In this document: piece by piece, positions 13,901 through 27,200 of the stretch
How the letters are laid out: each line of letters opens with the position of its first letter
Numbering within the stretch: position 1 is the first letter of the stretch
NCBI GenBank assembly: GCA_949752745.1
Contig: OX457024.1
Coordinates: 107,285,692 to 107,349,691 of the forward strand
DNA from: Protula sp. h YS-2021
Lineage: Eukaryota > Annelida > Polychaeta > Sabellida > Serpulidae
DNA length: 64,000 nucleotides
Reading direction: 5' to 3'
Translations under genes and position numbers: made by a program
The notes under the pieces: model-generated
Database searches by the model: none
Told to the model about the DNA's origin: nothing
What the model saw: only the letters and a program-made list of their open reading frames with translations

Positions 13901-16900
13901 AGACATCCGCTATATATTGAGTGTCCATGTTAGAACGTAAAGCTTTTAAAATGTACGGATTTTTATAAATTAATATTTGCCTCTGAAGGTTTTCTTCTTA
14001 ATTATCCCCCGTGAAACGGAGGGATATAGGTTTGAGATTGTCCGTCCGTCTGTCCGTCCGTCCGTGCGCGTCCGTCCGTCCGTCCCCTCTTCAAGCTAAG
14101 GACTTTGTGGACACCACTTCTATATCAACGAAGCATAATTCAGCTTTCATATTTCATACAGGCAAAATATAGGGTATAAAGATGTGCAACGTCAAGGTTT
14201 CAGTTTGATCGAAGCAAAATTGACAAATTGACAGGCTTTTGAAAATCGTCGAAAATAGACGTATGTGCACATGTATAGGACTTTGTGGACACCACTTCTA
14301 TATCAACGAAGCATAATTCAGCTTTCATATTTCATACAGGCAAAATATAGGGTATAAAGATGTGCAACGTCAAGGTTTCAGTTTGATCGAAGCAAAATTG
14401 ACAAATTGACAGGCTTTTGAAAATCGTCGAAAATAGACATATGTGCACATGTATAGGACTTTGTGGACACCACTTCTATATCAACGAAGCATAATTCAGC
14501 TTTCATATTTCATATAGGCAAAATATAGGGTATAAAGATGTGCAACGTTAAGGTTTCAGTTTGATCGAAGCAAAATTGACAAATTGACAGGCTTTTGAAA
14601 ATCGTCGAAAATAGACATATGTGCACATGTATAGGACTTTGTGGACACCACTTCTATATCAACGAAGCATAATTCAGCTTTCATATTTCATATAGGCAAA
14701 ATATAGGGTATAAAGATGTGCAACGTTAAGGTTTCAGTTTGATCGAAGAAAAATTGACAGGCTTTTGAAAATCGTCGAAAATAGACACATGTGCACATGT
14801 ATAGGACTTTGTGGACACCAGTTCTATATCAACGAAGCATAATTCAGCTTTCATATTTCATATAGGCAAAATATAGGGTATAAAGATGTGCAACGTCAAG
14901 GTTTCAGTTTGATCGAAGCAAAATTGACAAAATGACAGGCTTTTAAAAATCGTCATAAATCGACATATATGCAAACGGAGTGGACTTCGTGGATTAGATT
15001 AGATTACATTAGATTAATAAAAAATAGATTCGGGTTATATCTGTTCAAAGACAGTTTGTAGTATTGTTGATTTGTCGTTCAAGGAAGGGTGTCCAGTTTC
15101 CTGTCAATGGTAATCCATTAGCTTATATATTGCATAGGGGTAATATTTAGGGTTTCACGGGGGATATTGCTGCTCTCTGACAGCATCTAGTACTATTTTT
15201 GTTCGCTGAATCGAAACTTTCACACACTCCTAGTACTCAGATTGTGAAACATCTGGTTGCTTTGGTAGTTCTGATAGTAGCGTCTGTGGGTCAACCAGTT
15301 CAAGGGTGTTCATAACCTGTGACATAATAGTCATGTTTTTAATTTTTCTCTGCTGACATTTCGGACCTTGATATCTGTGGCTGGAGCAGGGGATCTTTTG
15401 AAATGGAATCGACACTCAACTCGTTTTTTTCTCTTACACGAACAAGTGTCAGGAACAAGTTTCTGGTTTCATGTTATTGAAGACGGCTTGTACTGGTATT
15501 CGGCCCGCCTGTAAATGTGCTACACACAAAGCCTTTTGCCATTTTCGGAAATAATTTCCGTATTGTAGTTCTTCACGTGTTTGAAAGCTTGAGCAAATTT
15601 ATTTTCTTTATACGGTACAACAGCAGTTCTGTACATGAAACGATCGCAACAATTGCATACAAATGTCGGCACACAATTTATGGTATAGAGAAAGTTTTCC
15701 AATAACTGTGTATATGCAGGATGTGTTGTACTGGAGTTTGCTTGAAATTCCGTCACTAAAGAATTCTCAATGTCTCGTTTTGTTAACCTTTGTTCGCGCC
15801 TGCTCCTCGTGCTCTTGCGTCTAACTTCACGTTTTCGAACTTCTGACATTTTTTGCCTTTGTTCACTTCTACTCTTAGTGTTCTTAGTTGTTTTGACACT
15901 TTTGCTTTTCCGACAGCTTCTCTCTTTGTTGATTTCTGCTCTTTGTGTTCTAAGCTCTATCTTCAAATTACTGCTCTTCCGACAGCTTCTCTCTTAGTTC
16001 ACTTTTTTTTTGTGTTCTTTGCTCTCTCTTCACATTCTTACTTCTGCTGTTTGTGTTCTTAGCTGTGTTTTAACATTTTTGCTTTTGAGACAGTTTCTCC
16101 CTTTGTTCACTTCTACTTTTCTTGTCTTTAGGTCTGACTTCACACTTTTTAGAGTTCGACAGCTTCTACCTTTGTTCACTTCTGCTCTTTGTGTTCTTAG
16201 CTCTGCCTTCAGTTTCTGCTCTTCCGGCTGCCTTCACATTTCTGCATTTCCGGCAGCTTCTGTCTTTGTTCACTTCTGCTCTTTGTGTTCCTTGCTCTTT
16301 CTTTTTTTGCTCTTTCGACAGTTTCTCTGTTTGTTTACTTCTACTCTTTGTGTTCTTGACTCTGTCTTCGCGCTGTTTAGGTTGTGACATTGTTTGTCTG
16401 AAAACCTGCATACGCTCTGTGCTTTTCTACATTTTTCTTCTTCTGCCAGCATCACTCTGATTTGGTCTGCTTTTAGCTGTGCGTTCTCGATTTTTTTTTG
16501 GTTTTTTGGTCAGATTGCGGCTTGGATATCATTGGTCTGTATTTCATTTCAACAAAATAACCGTCGCAATTTTCAGTTTGAATATTCTCGGTTGTCCGCT
16601 TATTTTGCTTTTCTTGCTTGCCAGACTGCCTCGATTGAAACTGATAATATCTAGCCATTAATGAGTGCTCAGTTTTACAAGCAGTAGTTGCATTAACACA
16701 AACAACATCAAATTGATCCTGTAATCCACGGTGGAATGTGTGCACAAGGAACTTGGAAATATGATGTAAGGTTGCAAAATGTAACAAACAGCAATTCTGC
16801 TTTCACAATAACCACCTTGGCTGTCATGCGAATCGAAAAGATAATGGTCAGGACTTTAAATATTATGCACACAGTACGAGAATTGCACGTGAAAAGACAC

Positions 16901-19900
16901 CCATTACAATCGGGACCAGGAATGACACAATATGACCTGCAACAGGTTGGCGGTGTCGTTAACCAATCAACTAACTAACTAACTACCTACAATCGGGAGG
17001 AGAGCTTTTTGTAAGGCATCTAGAACAGTTCGCGGGTCCGTTCTATGAGCACAAAGTAGATTGCAATGCACTTCATCAATGCCTACAAAAATAGATGTTT
17101 CTGGTTCACAAAAAGTTTTCAGCGTTTGTGGTAGTTCACTGACATCAAAATAATTTTGCTCATGTGAAGTATTCATATAAACAGCGTTTCCAAAATTCAT
17201 GATCTTGCCAAAGTATTATTGTGTTCCATGTTTCAGGATTCTGTTGTGCAGACCGCGCTACTGCACTGTTTTCCAGCAGCTTTTAGATACGTAGGATGGC
17301 CTTGGTACTGATTTGCTTTCCCAATACACGTTAAGGAAAAACAATTCCTGAAAAGTAATTAAAACGTAAGTAATTTAAATGAATAGTCTTCTGTTTGTTG
17401 TTTAGAATTTTCCAGTTTTTCAACACTGACTACGAATTGCATCTCTATTTTTCACTGCAGACTATCTAATTCTTTGTAGGTTCAAGAAGCTGTAATTAGC
17501 AAACTTACAACGTTCGATTTCATACTATTACAGCGAATGAAAACAGTTTTCTAGTTAGATCGATTTCTCTGTAGGTCTAAAAGGCAAATCAGTAGAAACT
17601 TGTGGATAACACGACACTTGTACAATGGGAATTATTGTATAAACATTTCTTTACAGCGGAAGTTGATGAATTAAAATTTGCACCTTGTTTTTGTTTCTTC
17701 TCTTCTCTCTATCGCTTTGCTAACTTTTTTGCTGTGTTGCAAATGTGTGCTACTAAGCAACGGCAACGTTTCACTTCCAATTTCGTTCAATTAACGTCTG
17801 TAGAATATAACAAAGTGCAAGAAAAAGGATCAAACACTGCACTTATCGTATCGGTATGTTCATAGCTCGATATCCGTTAATATTCATGCCACATGTTTTG
17901 GGTAAGTTATGGTTTTTTGGAATTTGTGTGTTACAGAACTGCATCAAACTTATCACTTGTTTTTTGACCACTGACAAACAAAACTTCAGTAAGAGGTGTA
18001 GTGTTGCTACCTCTTTTCGGGTGGATTATCTTTCCGGTCGCTATCTTGGGCACCGACGCGGTCCTTGAAAAGGTAATTAAACTTTAAACTTAGCATTATT
18101 ATGAATTTTCCATATATTACGATTTCGAAATGGTTTACTAAAAGATGTCTGGCATAAAGTGCTTCAACGCTTACTCGATACGTCTTGCAACGATAACTTT
18201 ACACAGATTACGGAAACGAATGCGTCGAGTCGCTTCACTAAATACTTGTTTGGCCCTCCTACTGCAGCAGTTTTTAAAACCGACTATTATCACACTGTAC
18301 TTAACTACTAATTGATTGAGCAGGTAGAAAAACCCCAGTGCATTTTTCTCTTTCTGTCGCGATCTTTGTCTCTTTTCTTGCGGTCTGTCAACGGCATTTT
18401 GTCTTATTTAGTTTCCTTACAAATGTCTAACAAGTAACATGGTTCGCAGAACGGCACATGTACCTGTGGTTAACAGAATAAGAGAAGATCTTCAAGTGAC
18501 TGTGACGCAGGTCACCTTAACCTGACGGTCTTGTTATGACACTGAACATTTACATATTTATTAACCGTATAGATGTTCACTTAAGAAAAAAAGTATGAAT
18601 TCAGTGTTTTCTCCTTGCGGAAATGGAGCAGTGAAACTTTGATCTTCCTATGTTTAATAGGGTCATGACCGTTTGTGACAAATTTTATTACGAATGGCAT
18701 ATATTTGAATTTTATATATTTCTCTCACGTGTATTTCCCGATGTCTCAAGGCGGATGCTCCTGGCTGTTCCTCAGCTGGTTAAAACACTGAATCAAAAGT
18801 TCAGATAAAACTTAACTATACTTAACTATAATGGAAGCCATCTCGGCACACTGTGGGATAAATTTGAATTATTCTTAACTAACATGGACTTCACCGCCAC
18901 GTACCCGAGCCTGCACCTGAAAAGAAAGAAACAACAGAAAATGAATGCGGTATATTTTGCCCTGGAAAGTGACTAAAATTTAGTTTCGTAGCAATGCTGA
19001 CACTATGGAAGAGAGTACAACTAAAATGCAACATACCTGTTACTAGTGCTGCAAACTTGAAACAAGTTATTCCAGAAAAATACATGACTTATAAATTTAG
19101 GTTATGTAAATAAACTGTACATGTTTACTGTGATGTTTGCTGTGGAACAGTGAATTACTACCGTGTTCGTTGCGTCTTTGTGACAGAAGCTCAACAGATT
19201 ATCAGATTAGCTACTGAAGCATTTATCTCCTCTCTTTCGTCGAACTCACGTGGAAAGCACCCAAGTGTTACACTACAGTTATCTCAAAAATAACAATTTT
19301 TCAAAACTCGCAATCTTGGCAATTTATGACTGATTTGAAAAATAAAATGACGTTGCACAACTTCAATAGATATATTTTCACCACGCAAGGTTGCATATAG
19401 CTAGGATAAATAGTTTCGGAGAACTTGCGTTGAAAGCCACCGGAATCCTACATTACAGTTGTCTAAAAAAATCACAGTTTTTGACAAGTCGCCATTTTGG
19501 CAATTTTTGACCAATTTGAAAAATAATACGACGATGCACAACTTCAATATATATATATTCACTGTGCAAGGTAGCATATGCCTAGGATAAATAGTTTCAG
19601 AGAACTCGCCTGGAAAGCACCCAAGTCTTACATTGCAGTTGTCTAAAAAAATCACAATTTTGGACAAGTCGCCATTTTGGCAATTTTTGGCGGATTTGAA
19701 AAGTAACACGGCGTTGCACAAGTTGTATATATATTTTCACTGTACAAGGTTCCATATGTCTGGGTAAATAGTATCGAAGAAATCGCGTGGAAACCACCTT
19801 ATCTAAAACATTGGCAATTTTTTACCAGTCGCCACTTTGGCCCTTTTTTCCGATTTGAAAAGTAACACGACGTTGCACAACTTCAATATATATATGTTAT

Positions 19901-22900
19901 CTAGGGTCGTCCATTATTCAAGATCACATCACACTATACTGATTTTATTTATTTATTTTTTCAAGTTATACAGCCAAGTCTAATGCAGAGCAAAAAAAAA
20001 AAAAAAAAAAACGCAAAGTTCAATAATATGTGTGTGAAAAATGAAACTACGACCCGTATTATGGGTTTAGAGTTATGGGTCAAATTATGACCCCAAAAAA
20101 ATAAAACACTGTATTATTTAAAATAAGAATTTATCAATTATTTATTTAGATAATACACTGTTATAAAATTGACCCGGATTATTGGTTCAAAATTAAGTGT
20201 GATAATTTTGACCGAAAAACTTGAAATTTTGACCTGGATTATTGGTGTAATTTACGTGTCTGGCTCTAAATAAGTCCTAAACTAATATCGAAATATCGGT
20301 TACATCTTCGTACGGGTTGGAGCTACCAGTAGCTGTGCGAGGCAAACCTTATGGAACTTTTACAGCGAAATGGAAATTGAACAAACGGAAACCTTAATAA
20401 CTTAATAGCAAAGCCTAAGATATATTTCCAGGCTTTCTTCATTTAAATATCATTGTTGTCCATTAAAATTATTGTAAAATTTTGTCTTTGAAGAAAAAGG
20501 TTCTGGGTTCAAACATCTCATCAATCCCCTGCTGAGCAGCAGATCGTCGTTTTTTCCACTCTGTCTCACCTCTAGCTCCAAGAAACGGCTCGCTGATGTT
20601 GGATCGGTTTCCTCACATTGAAACTGCTACGAGGGAGAGATGAAATTGATCACAGTACATCAAATCCAGATCAGTTCTTCATTGACCCCCCCCCCCCCCT
20701 CCCGGTAACAGACTAAGTTCGTGACAACAAAATGTTGCATTCTGTTCTGACTCCAGCTAAAATGTTGGCAACCCTTTCGACTCAAATATTCTTTGTTTTG
20801 CTATACTTGAAAAGTGAATTGTTTTCAGACACGGAAGATGTTTTCTTTAATGCTTTGACCAATTTTGATCTGTAACCATTCGTTCTCGACTCCCCCCCCC
20901 CCCCCCCCCCCTCCCTTGTATACAAGTCAACTTTGAGGGCCCGCTGTGGTGATACTGTGTAAGATAAATAGACCTACAAATCTTTGTAAATGTAATAAAC
21001 ACGGGGACTACTGCGTTCGAGGAGTTCTGTAACGCGGATATTATTTTTCAGCGAGTCTTTTGAGGAGGGAGTGCTCTAACACGGCGATGACCTTTCAGCG
21101 AGGTGTTCAGAGGGTGTGCTAACTAGAATAATAATAACAAGCTATTATTTAAAATAAGAATATGTCAAGCAAATAAGAAATATCATTTTTTATAGCGCAG
21201 TTACTTGTTTGCTGCGTTATGATAAATTGTTTAAACGTAACACCTTGAGTGAAAGTGATGTGTCAGAATAGCCTACTCCATTTTGTAGTCGTATATACAC
21301 GGAATATACGACATTTCAATGTTCGGTCGTATATACACGGAATATACGACTTTTCAAATTGCCGTAGTATATACACGGAATATACGACTTTCAGTCTCGG
21401 TAGTATATACACGGAATATACAACTTTCAATGTTCGGCAGTACATATACATGAAATATACGACTTTTCAAATTGCGGTCGTATATACTCGGAATATACAA
21501 TTTTTCAAATTTATAACATCACTTTTTTAATTTGAGGAAGTGAGTGTACACATAAGAAAGGTTATAAGACTCATAACTTTTAAAAAATATGAAGAAATCA
21601 ATCTTTCTAAACTTTATTAGCAAACAAAGTCAAACTAATAGGTACAATATTATATACTAATCGGTTTATCGTGTTTGTGGTGTGTAAAATGTTGTAAAGT
21701 GTAATTTTTAAAAATTATTGCACAAACACTGGAGTAAATAATTCTACACCTCAATGATCTTGATATTGCACAAGTAAGCGCCTAATACGTTCTGGACTTT
21801 TTTTTTGCGCTGGTGTCAACATAAACAACGCTAGCAACACAGTCGTAACCCTCCACGACCCGAACTAGTTCACGTCGTTACCAGTACTTTTACCACTAAA
21901 CACTACTTTGAAATATATAAAACTTTAACAATTATTTTAATACCAACTTTCTGATATTTCACCAATAACTACATTCAAAACGCTAAAAATTAGCCATTCT
22001 CCCCTATTTTTGTGAATAAATTCCTACGCATCTGCCAAGGCAACATGTAAACAACCGCCATTTTCAAAAGCGAACATTAAATATGCATTTGATTTTTAAA
22101 GGCTCTGGGACGTTATTCAAACCTCCCACAGCTGAAAACGACAATATTATTAAATTTAGTAACTATCTTCGTACCATAAAAAGGTAATTTAGTAAATTAA
22201 ACGAGAAATTAAGATAAACATTAGAACCTCAGCTGGTCACGAATCCCAGCTATCACGAATTATCACCCATAGTTTTAACTTAAAATTTCCCCCTTAAAAC
22301 GGTCTTAATTTCTAAAATAAATGTCGTGTAATATTTTCCAATACCCATTTTAGTTATTGCCGGCATATGAAATACATAAAACGTATTTAAAATCATAAAA
22401 TTGAATTAAAAATAGTTTTATAATTACTACTGGTTTTCGCAGAACCGCCAAAACACACGTTTTAAATAGCCGTTTAATCGTAAAAATACTGTTTATATGC
22501 CTAAAAATTTAATAAATACCAAAACTACAAAGCATGATGCGCCTGAGTTAGAAACGAAATCATTTTTTAAATAGTTCTCTACGACTTTCATGAGTTTTGA
22601 ACGTAGCTTTCCCAGTCAAAATCGCAAAATTTTAACGTTCGAGTAAAAGTCTCGATGGGACTTGAACCCCAGACCAAACGATTCGAAGTCCCACGCTCTA
22701 TCAACCACGCCACTGGACCAGTTGTACGGCTGACACCAGTCATTGTAATAATGTAAAAAATCAATATTTCAGTCCTGGGCGAAATTCATATTATATTGCG
22801 TCCTTACCACAACCGCAATTTGGAAAGTCGTATATTCCGTGTATATACGACTGAACATTGAAAGTCGCATATTCCTTGTATATACGACTGAACATTAAAA

Positions 22901-24170
22901 GTCGTATATTGCGTGTATATACGACCGAACATTGAGAGTTGTATATACCATGTATATACGACCGAACATTATCAAGTTGTTAAGTCGTATATTCCGTGTA
23001 TATACTACCGAAAATTGTGTATATAAGACCACTAAATAAAGTACAAAAATTTTACACATCACTTTCACTTACGGTTTTACGTTTATATAATTTACTATAA
23101 CGTCAGTTATTAATTGCCAATAACCAATTGCTCTGAGAAAAAACAGGGTTTCTTATTTGCTTGACATATTCTTATTTTAAATAATAGCTTGTTTAATGTA
23201 CATTTCAGCGAGTCGTTCGAGGACTGCGCACGGCGGGAGACGATGGAAGAGACCGGACTGAAGCTGGACTTTTTCGCGTTCGACACGGTAGTGAATGTGA
23301 TCTGGCCGGAGAAGGACTACCATTACATCGATATCCTTACGCGCGGACAAGTAGATCTGAACTATAAAGAGGAGCCAGAGAATCCGGAACCACATAAATG
23401 TGAAGGTCAGATGAATTATCCCTGCATGCACATGTTGATTCCCATGGAAAAATGTTGCCAACCTGGAAAGTCCTGGAAAAGTCATCCTGTGTTGGATGTT
23501 TAAAATGAAAAAAAAGGGTCATGACAATTTTTTACCTGGAAAATATTTGTCAGGTTTCCTGGAATTGTATTTCCCAAGAACAGTAAATAAATAACAAAAA
23601 TTAACAATAAATCAAAGGGATGATGGTAAGGTCAGTTGGCTAGATTGTTGGTCGAGTGATACCAAGGTCCCTGTTTCGAATCCGAATGGTTTTAAGCAGG
23701 CGATTTTATTTTTCGCTTCGGTTGGGCGAACGCAGTGGGCCAGCTCACATGTCATGGAATTCAAACATTGTGGTTCATTGCATCTTTCATATCCACGCGG
23801 TAAATATTAATGGCCATTTGATGTAACCTAATTCAGTTTGAACAAACGTGCTTTCGTTGATTAGATATTTTTCAGATTTCGCAAATTTATATTCCAGACC
23901 GATTTTCATCAGTTTTATAGGTCACATAGAAGTCATGGAAAATGTCATTGGAAGGTCATGGAAAGTTCTGGAAGGTCATGGAAAATTTCTTTGGAAGGTC
24001 ATGGAAAACTCATGAAAAAGTGATCCAAAATCGATCAAAGGTCATGGAATTTCACTTTCCTAAAAACGAAGGGAACCCTGTTCCGTTTCCGGCTTCGACT
24101 GGGTCGTTTTTTAGCCCAGCTTACGTTACACGTAAGCTGGGGTATTCCTATCGGTCTGTTGATGGCGTCC

Positions 24171-24205
<35 letters not shown>

Positions 24206-27200
24206 CGCTGTAAACTTTGTTTCAAAATGCATCTCCTCCTACAATTTTGATGCGATGTCATTTATTTTTGGTGTGAGGCATCCCTAAGAGGTCGTGCATA
24301 CGGCTTGTGCTTTTCTAGTCGATCGGGTGATCTTTAAATTTTTGGCGAATTTTTAAAGAAAAAAATTAAAAATGTATCTCCTCCTACATTTTTGACCCGA
24401 TGTCATTTGTTTTTGGCATGAGGCACCCCTAAAGGGTCGTTCATACGGCTTGTGCTTTTTTAGCCGTTCGGACAATTTTTGTATTGTGGGGGATTTTTTT
24501 AAGCAAAAATTTTGAAAAAAATGCATCTACTCCTACAATTTTGATTCGATGTCATTTATTTTTGGTGTGAGGATTTCCTAAGCGTTCGTGCATACGGTTT
24601 GTCCTTTTTTAGTCGATCGGGTGATTTTTGAATTTTTGGGGATTTTTTAAAGAAATTTTAAAATGTATCTCCTCTTACATTTTTGACCCGATCATTTAAT
24701 TTTGGTATGAGGCACCCCTAAAGGGTCGTGCATACGGCTTATGCTTTTTTAGTTTGTATTTTTAGGGAATTTTTTAAGCAAAAATTTCGAAAATAATTCA
24801 AAATGCATCTACCCCTACAATTTTGATTCGATGTCATTTAATTTTGGTATGAGGCACCCCTAAAGGGTCGTGCATACGGCTTCTGCTTCTTAGTCAATTG
24901 GGCAATTTTTGTATTTTTAGGGAATTTTTGAAGAAAAAAACTTCAAAATGCATTTCCCCCTACAGTTTTGAACCTTTTTTTTTTTTTTTTGGGTTTGAGG
25001 CATCCCTAAGGGGTTGAGAATACGACTTGCGCTTTTTATTCGATCCGACAATTTCTGTATTTTTTGGGAATTTTTGAAGAAAAACTTCAAAATGCATTTC
25101 CTCCTACATTTTTTATCCGATTTCATTTATTTTTGCTATGAGGCATCCTTAGGTAGGTCTCGCATACGGCTTGTGCTATTTGACTCGACTTGGGAATTTT
25201 TGATTTTGAAAAAAAATGCATCTACTCCTACAATTTTGATTCGATGTCATTTATTTTTGGTGTGAGGATTTCCTAAGCGGTCTTGCATACGGCTTTTGCT
25301 TTTTTAGTCGATCAGGTTATTTTTGAATATTTGGCGAATTTTTTAAGAAATTTTAAAATGTATCTCCTCTTACATTTTTTACCCGATGTCATTTATTTTT
25401 GGTATGATCACCCCTAAAGGGTCGTGCATACGACTTATGCTTTTTTAGTTTGTATTTTTGGGGAATTTTTCAAGCAAAAATTTCGAAAATAATTCAAAAT
25501 GCATCTACCCCTACAATTTTGATTCGATGTCATTTATTTTTGATGTGAGTGCATACGGCTTGTGCTTTTTAGTCGTTCGGGCAATTTTTGTATTTTTAGG
25601 GAGTTTTTGAAGAAAAAAATTTCAAAATGCATTTCCCCCTACAGTTTTGAACCTTTTTTTTTTTTTTTTTTTTTTTTTTGGGTTTGAGGCATCCGTAAGG
25701 GGTTGAGAATACGACTCGCGCTTTTTATTCGATCCGACAATTTCTGTATTTTTTGGGAATTTTTGAAGAAAAACTTCAAAATGCATTTCCTCCTACAGTT
25801 TTTATCCGATTTCATTTATTTTTGCTATGAGGCATCCTTAGGTAGGTCTCGCATATGGCTTGTGCTATTTGACTCGACTTGGGGAATTTTTGATTTCGGG
25901 GGGAATTTTTGATGAAAATACCTCAAAATGCATTTTCTCCTGCAGTTTTGATCAAACATCATTTATTTTGGGGCTGAGGCATGCTTAGGGTGTCGTGAAT
26001 ATGGCCACTCTTTTTCAGTCGATGAGAGAATTTTTGAAGAAAAAAATCCAAAATGCATTTCCTCCTACAGTTTTATCAGATTTCATTTATTTTCGATATG
26101 AGCCGTTTCTAGGGGGTCATGCATACGGCTTGTGCTTTTTGAGTGAATTGGAAAACTTTTGAATTTTTTTCGTAATTGTTGAAAAAAAAATTAAATGAAT
26201 CTCCTCCTACAGCGCATAAACGCAAGTTAAATGAACTTGCGCAGTAGTCAGATTTAACAACCGCACATCGACGCAAGTTAAAGAAACATTCGCAGCAGTC
26301 CAAATTAAGTACTCCGCATCGATGCAAGTTAAATAAACATGCGCATTGGTCCGAAATGTGAACTGCGCATCGACGGAAGATAGATAAAGATGCGAACTGG
26401 TCCAAAATAAGCACCGCGCATCAACGCAGGTTAAATAAACATGCGCACTGGTCCGAAAAAAGAACTACGCTTCGACTTAAGTTGAATAGACATGCGCAGT
26501 GGTCTGAAATGCGAATCGCGCATCAACGCAGCCTAAAGAAACATGCGCACTGGTCCGAAATGCGAACCGCACATCGAGGCAAATTAAATAAACATGCGCA
26601 GTGGTCCAAAATGCGAACCGCGCATCAACGCAAGTTAAATAAATATGCGCACTGGTCTAAAATGAAAGGACCAAAATAAGCACCTTGCATCAACGCAAGT
26701 TAAATAAACATGCGCACCATTTCAAAATGCGAACTGCCCATTAACGCAACTTAAATAACATGCGCACTATTTAAAATAAGAACTGCGCATCAACGCAACT
26801 AAATAAACATGCGCACTGGTCCAGAGTAAAAACCGCGCATCAACTCAAGTTAAAGAAATATGCGCATTGGCCTGAAATAAGAACCGCGCATCGACGCACG
26901 TTAAATAAACATACACAGTGGTTCGAAATGCGAACCACGCGCCAACGTAAGTTAAATAAACATTTGCACTGGTCTAAAATAAGCACCGCGCATCAACGCA
27001 AGTTAAATAAACATGCGCAGTGGTTCGAAATGTGAACCACGCTCCAACGCAAGTTAAATAAACATTTGCACTGGTCTAAAATAAGCACCGCGCATCAACG
27101 CAAGTTAAATAAACATGCGCACTGGTCCGAAATTCGAACCGCGCATTAACGCAAGTTAAATAAACATGCATAGTGATCCGAAATTCGAACTGCTCATCAA

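Noticed and set aside
15770..16460. Plus-strand ORFs rich in Leu, Phe, Ser and Cys (possible membrane protein)
   Set aside because: They are the antisense of the charged E/R/K repeats of the Helitron remnant.
22650..22727. Functional tRNA gene on the minus strand
   Set aside because: A and B boxes are visible but the T-stem and acceptor stem do not pair well, and it sits inside a transposon; treated as tRNA-derived repeat.
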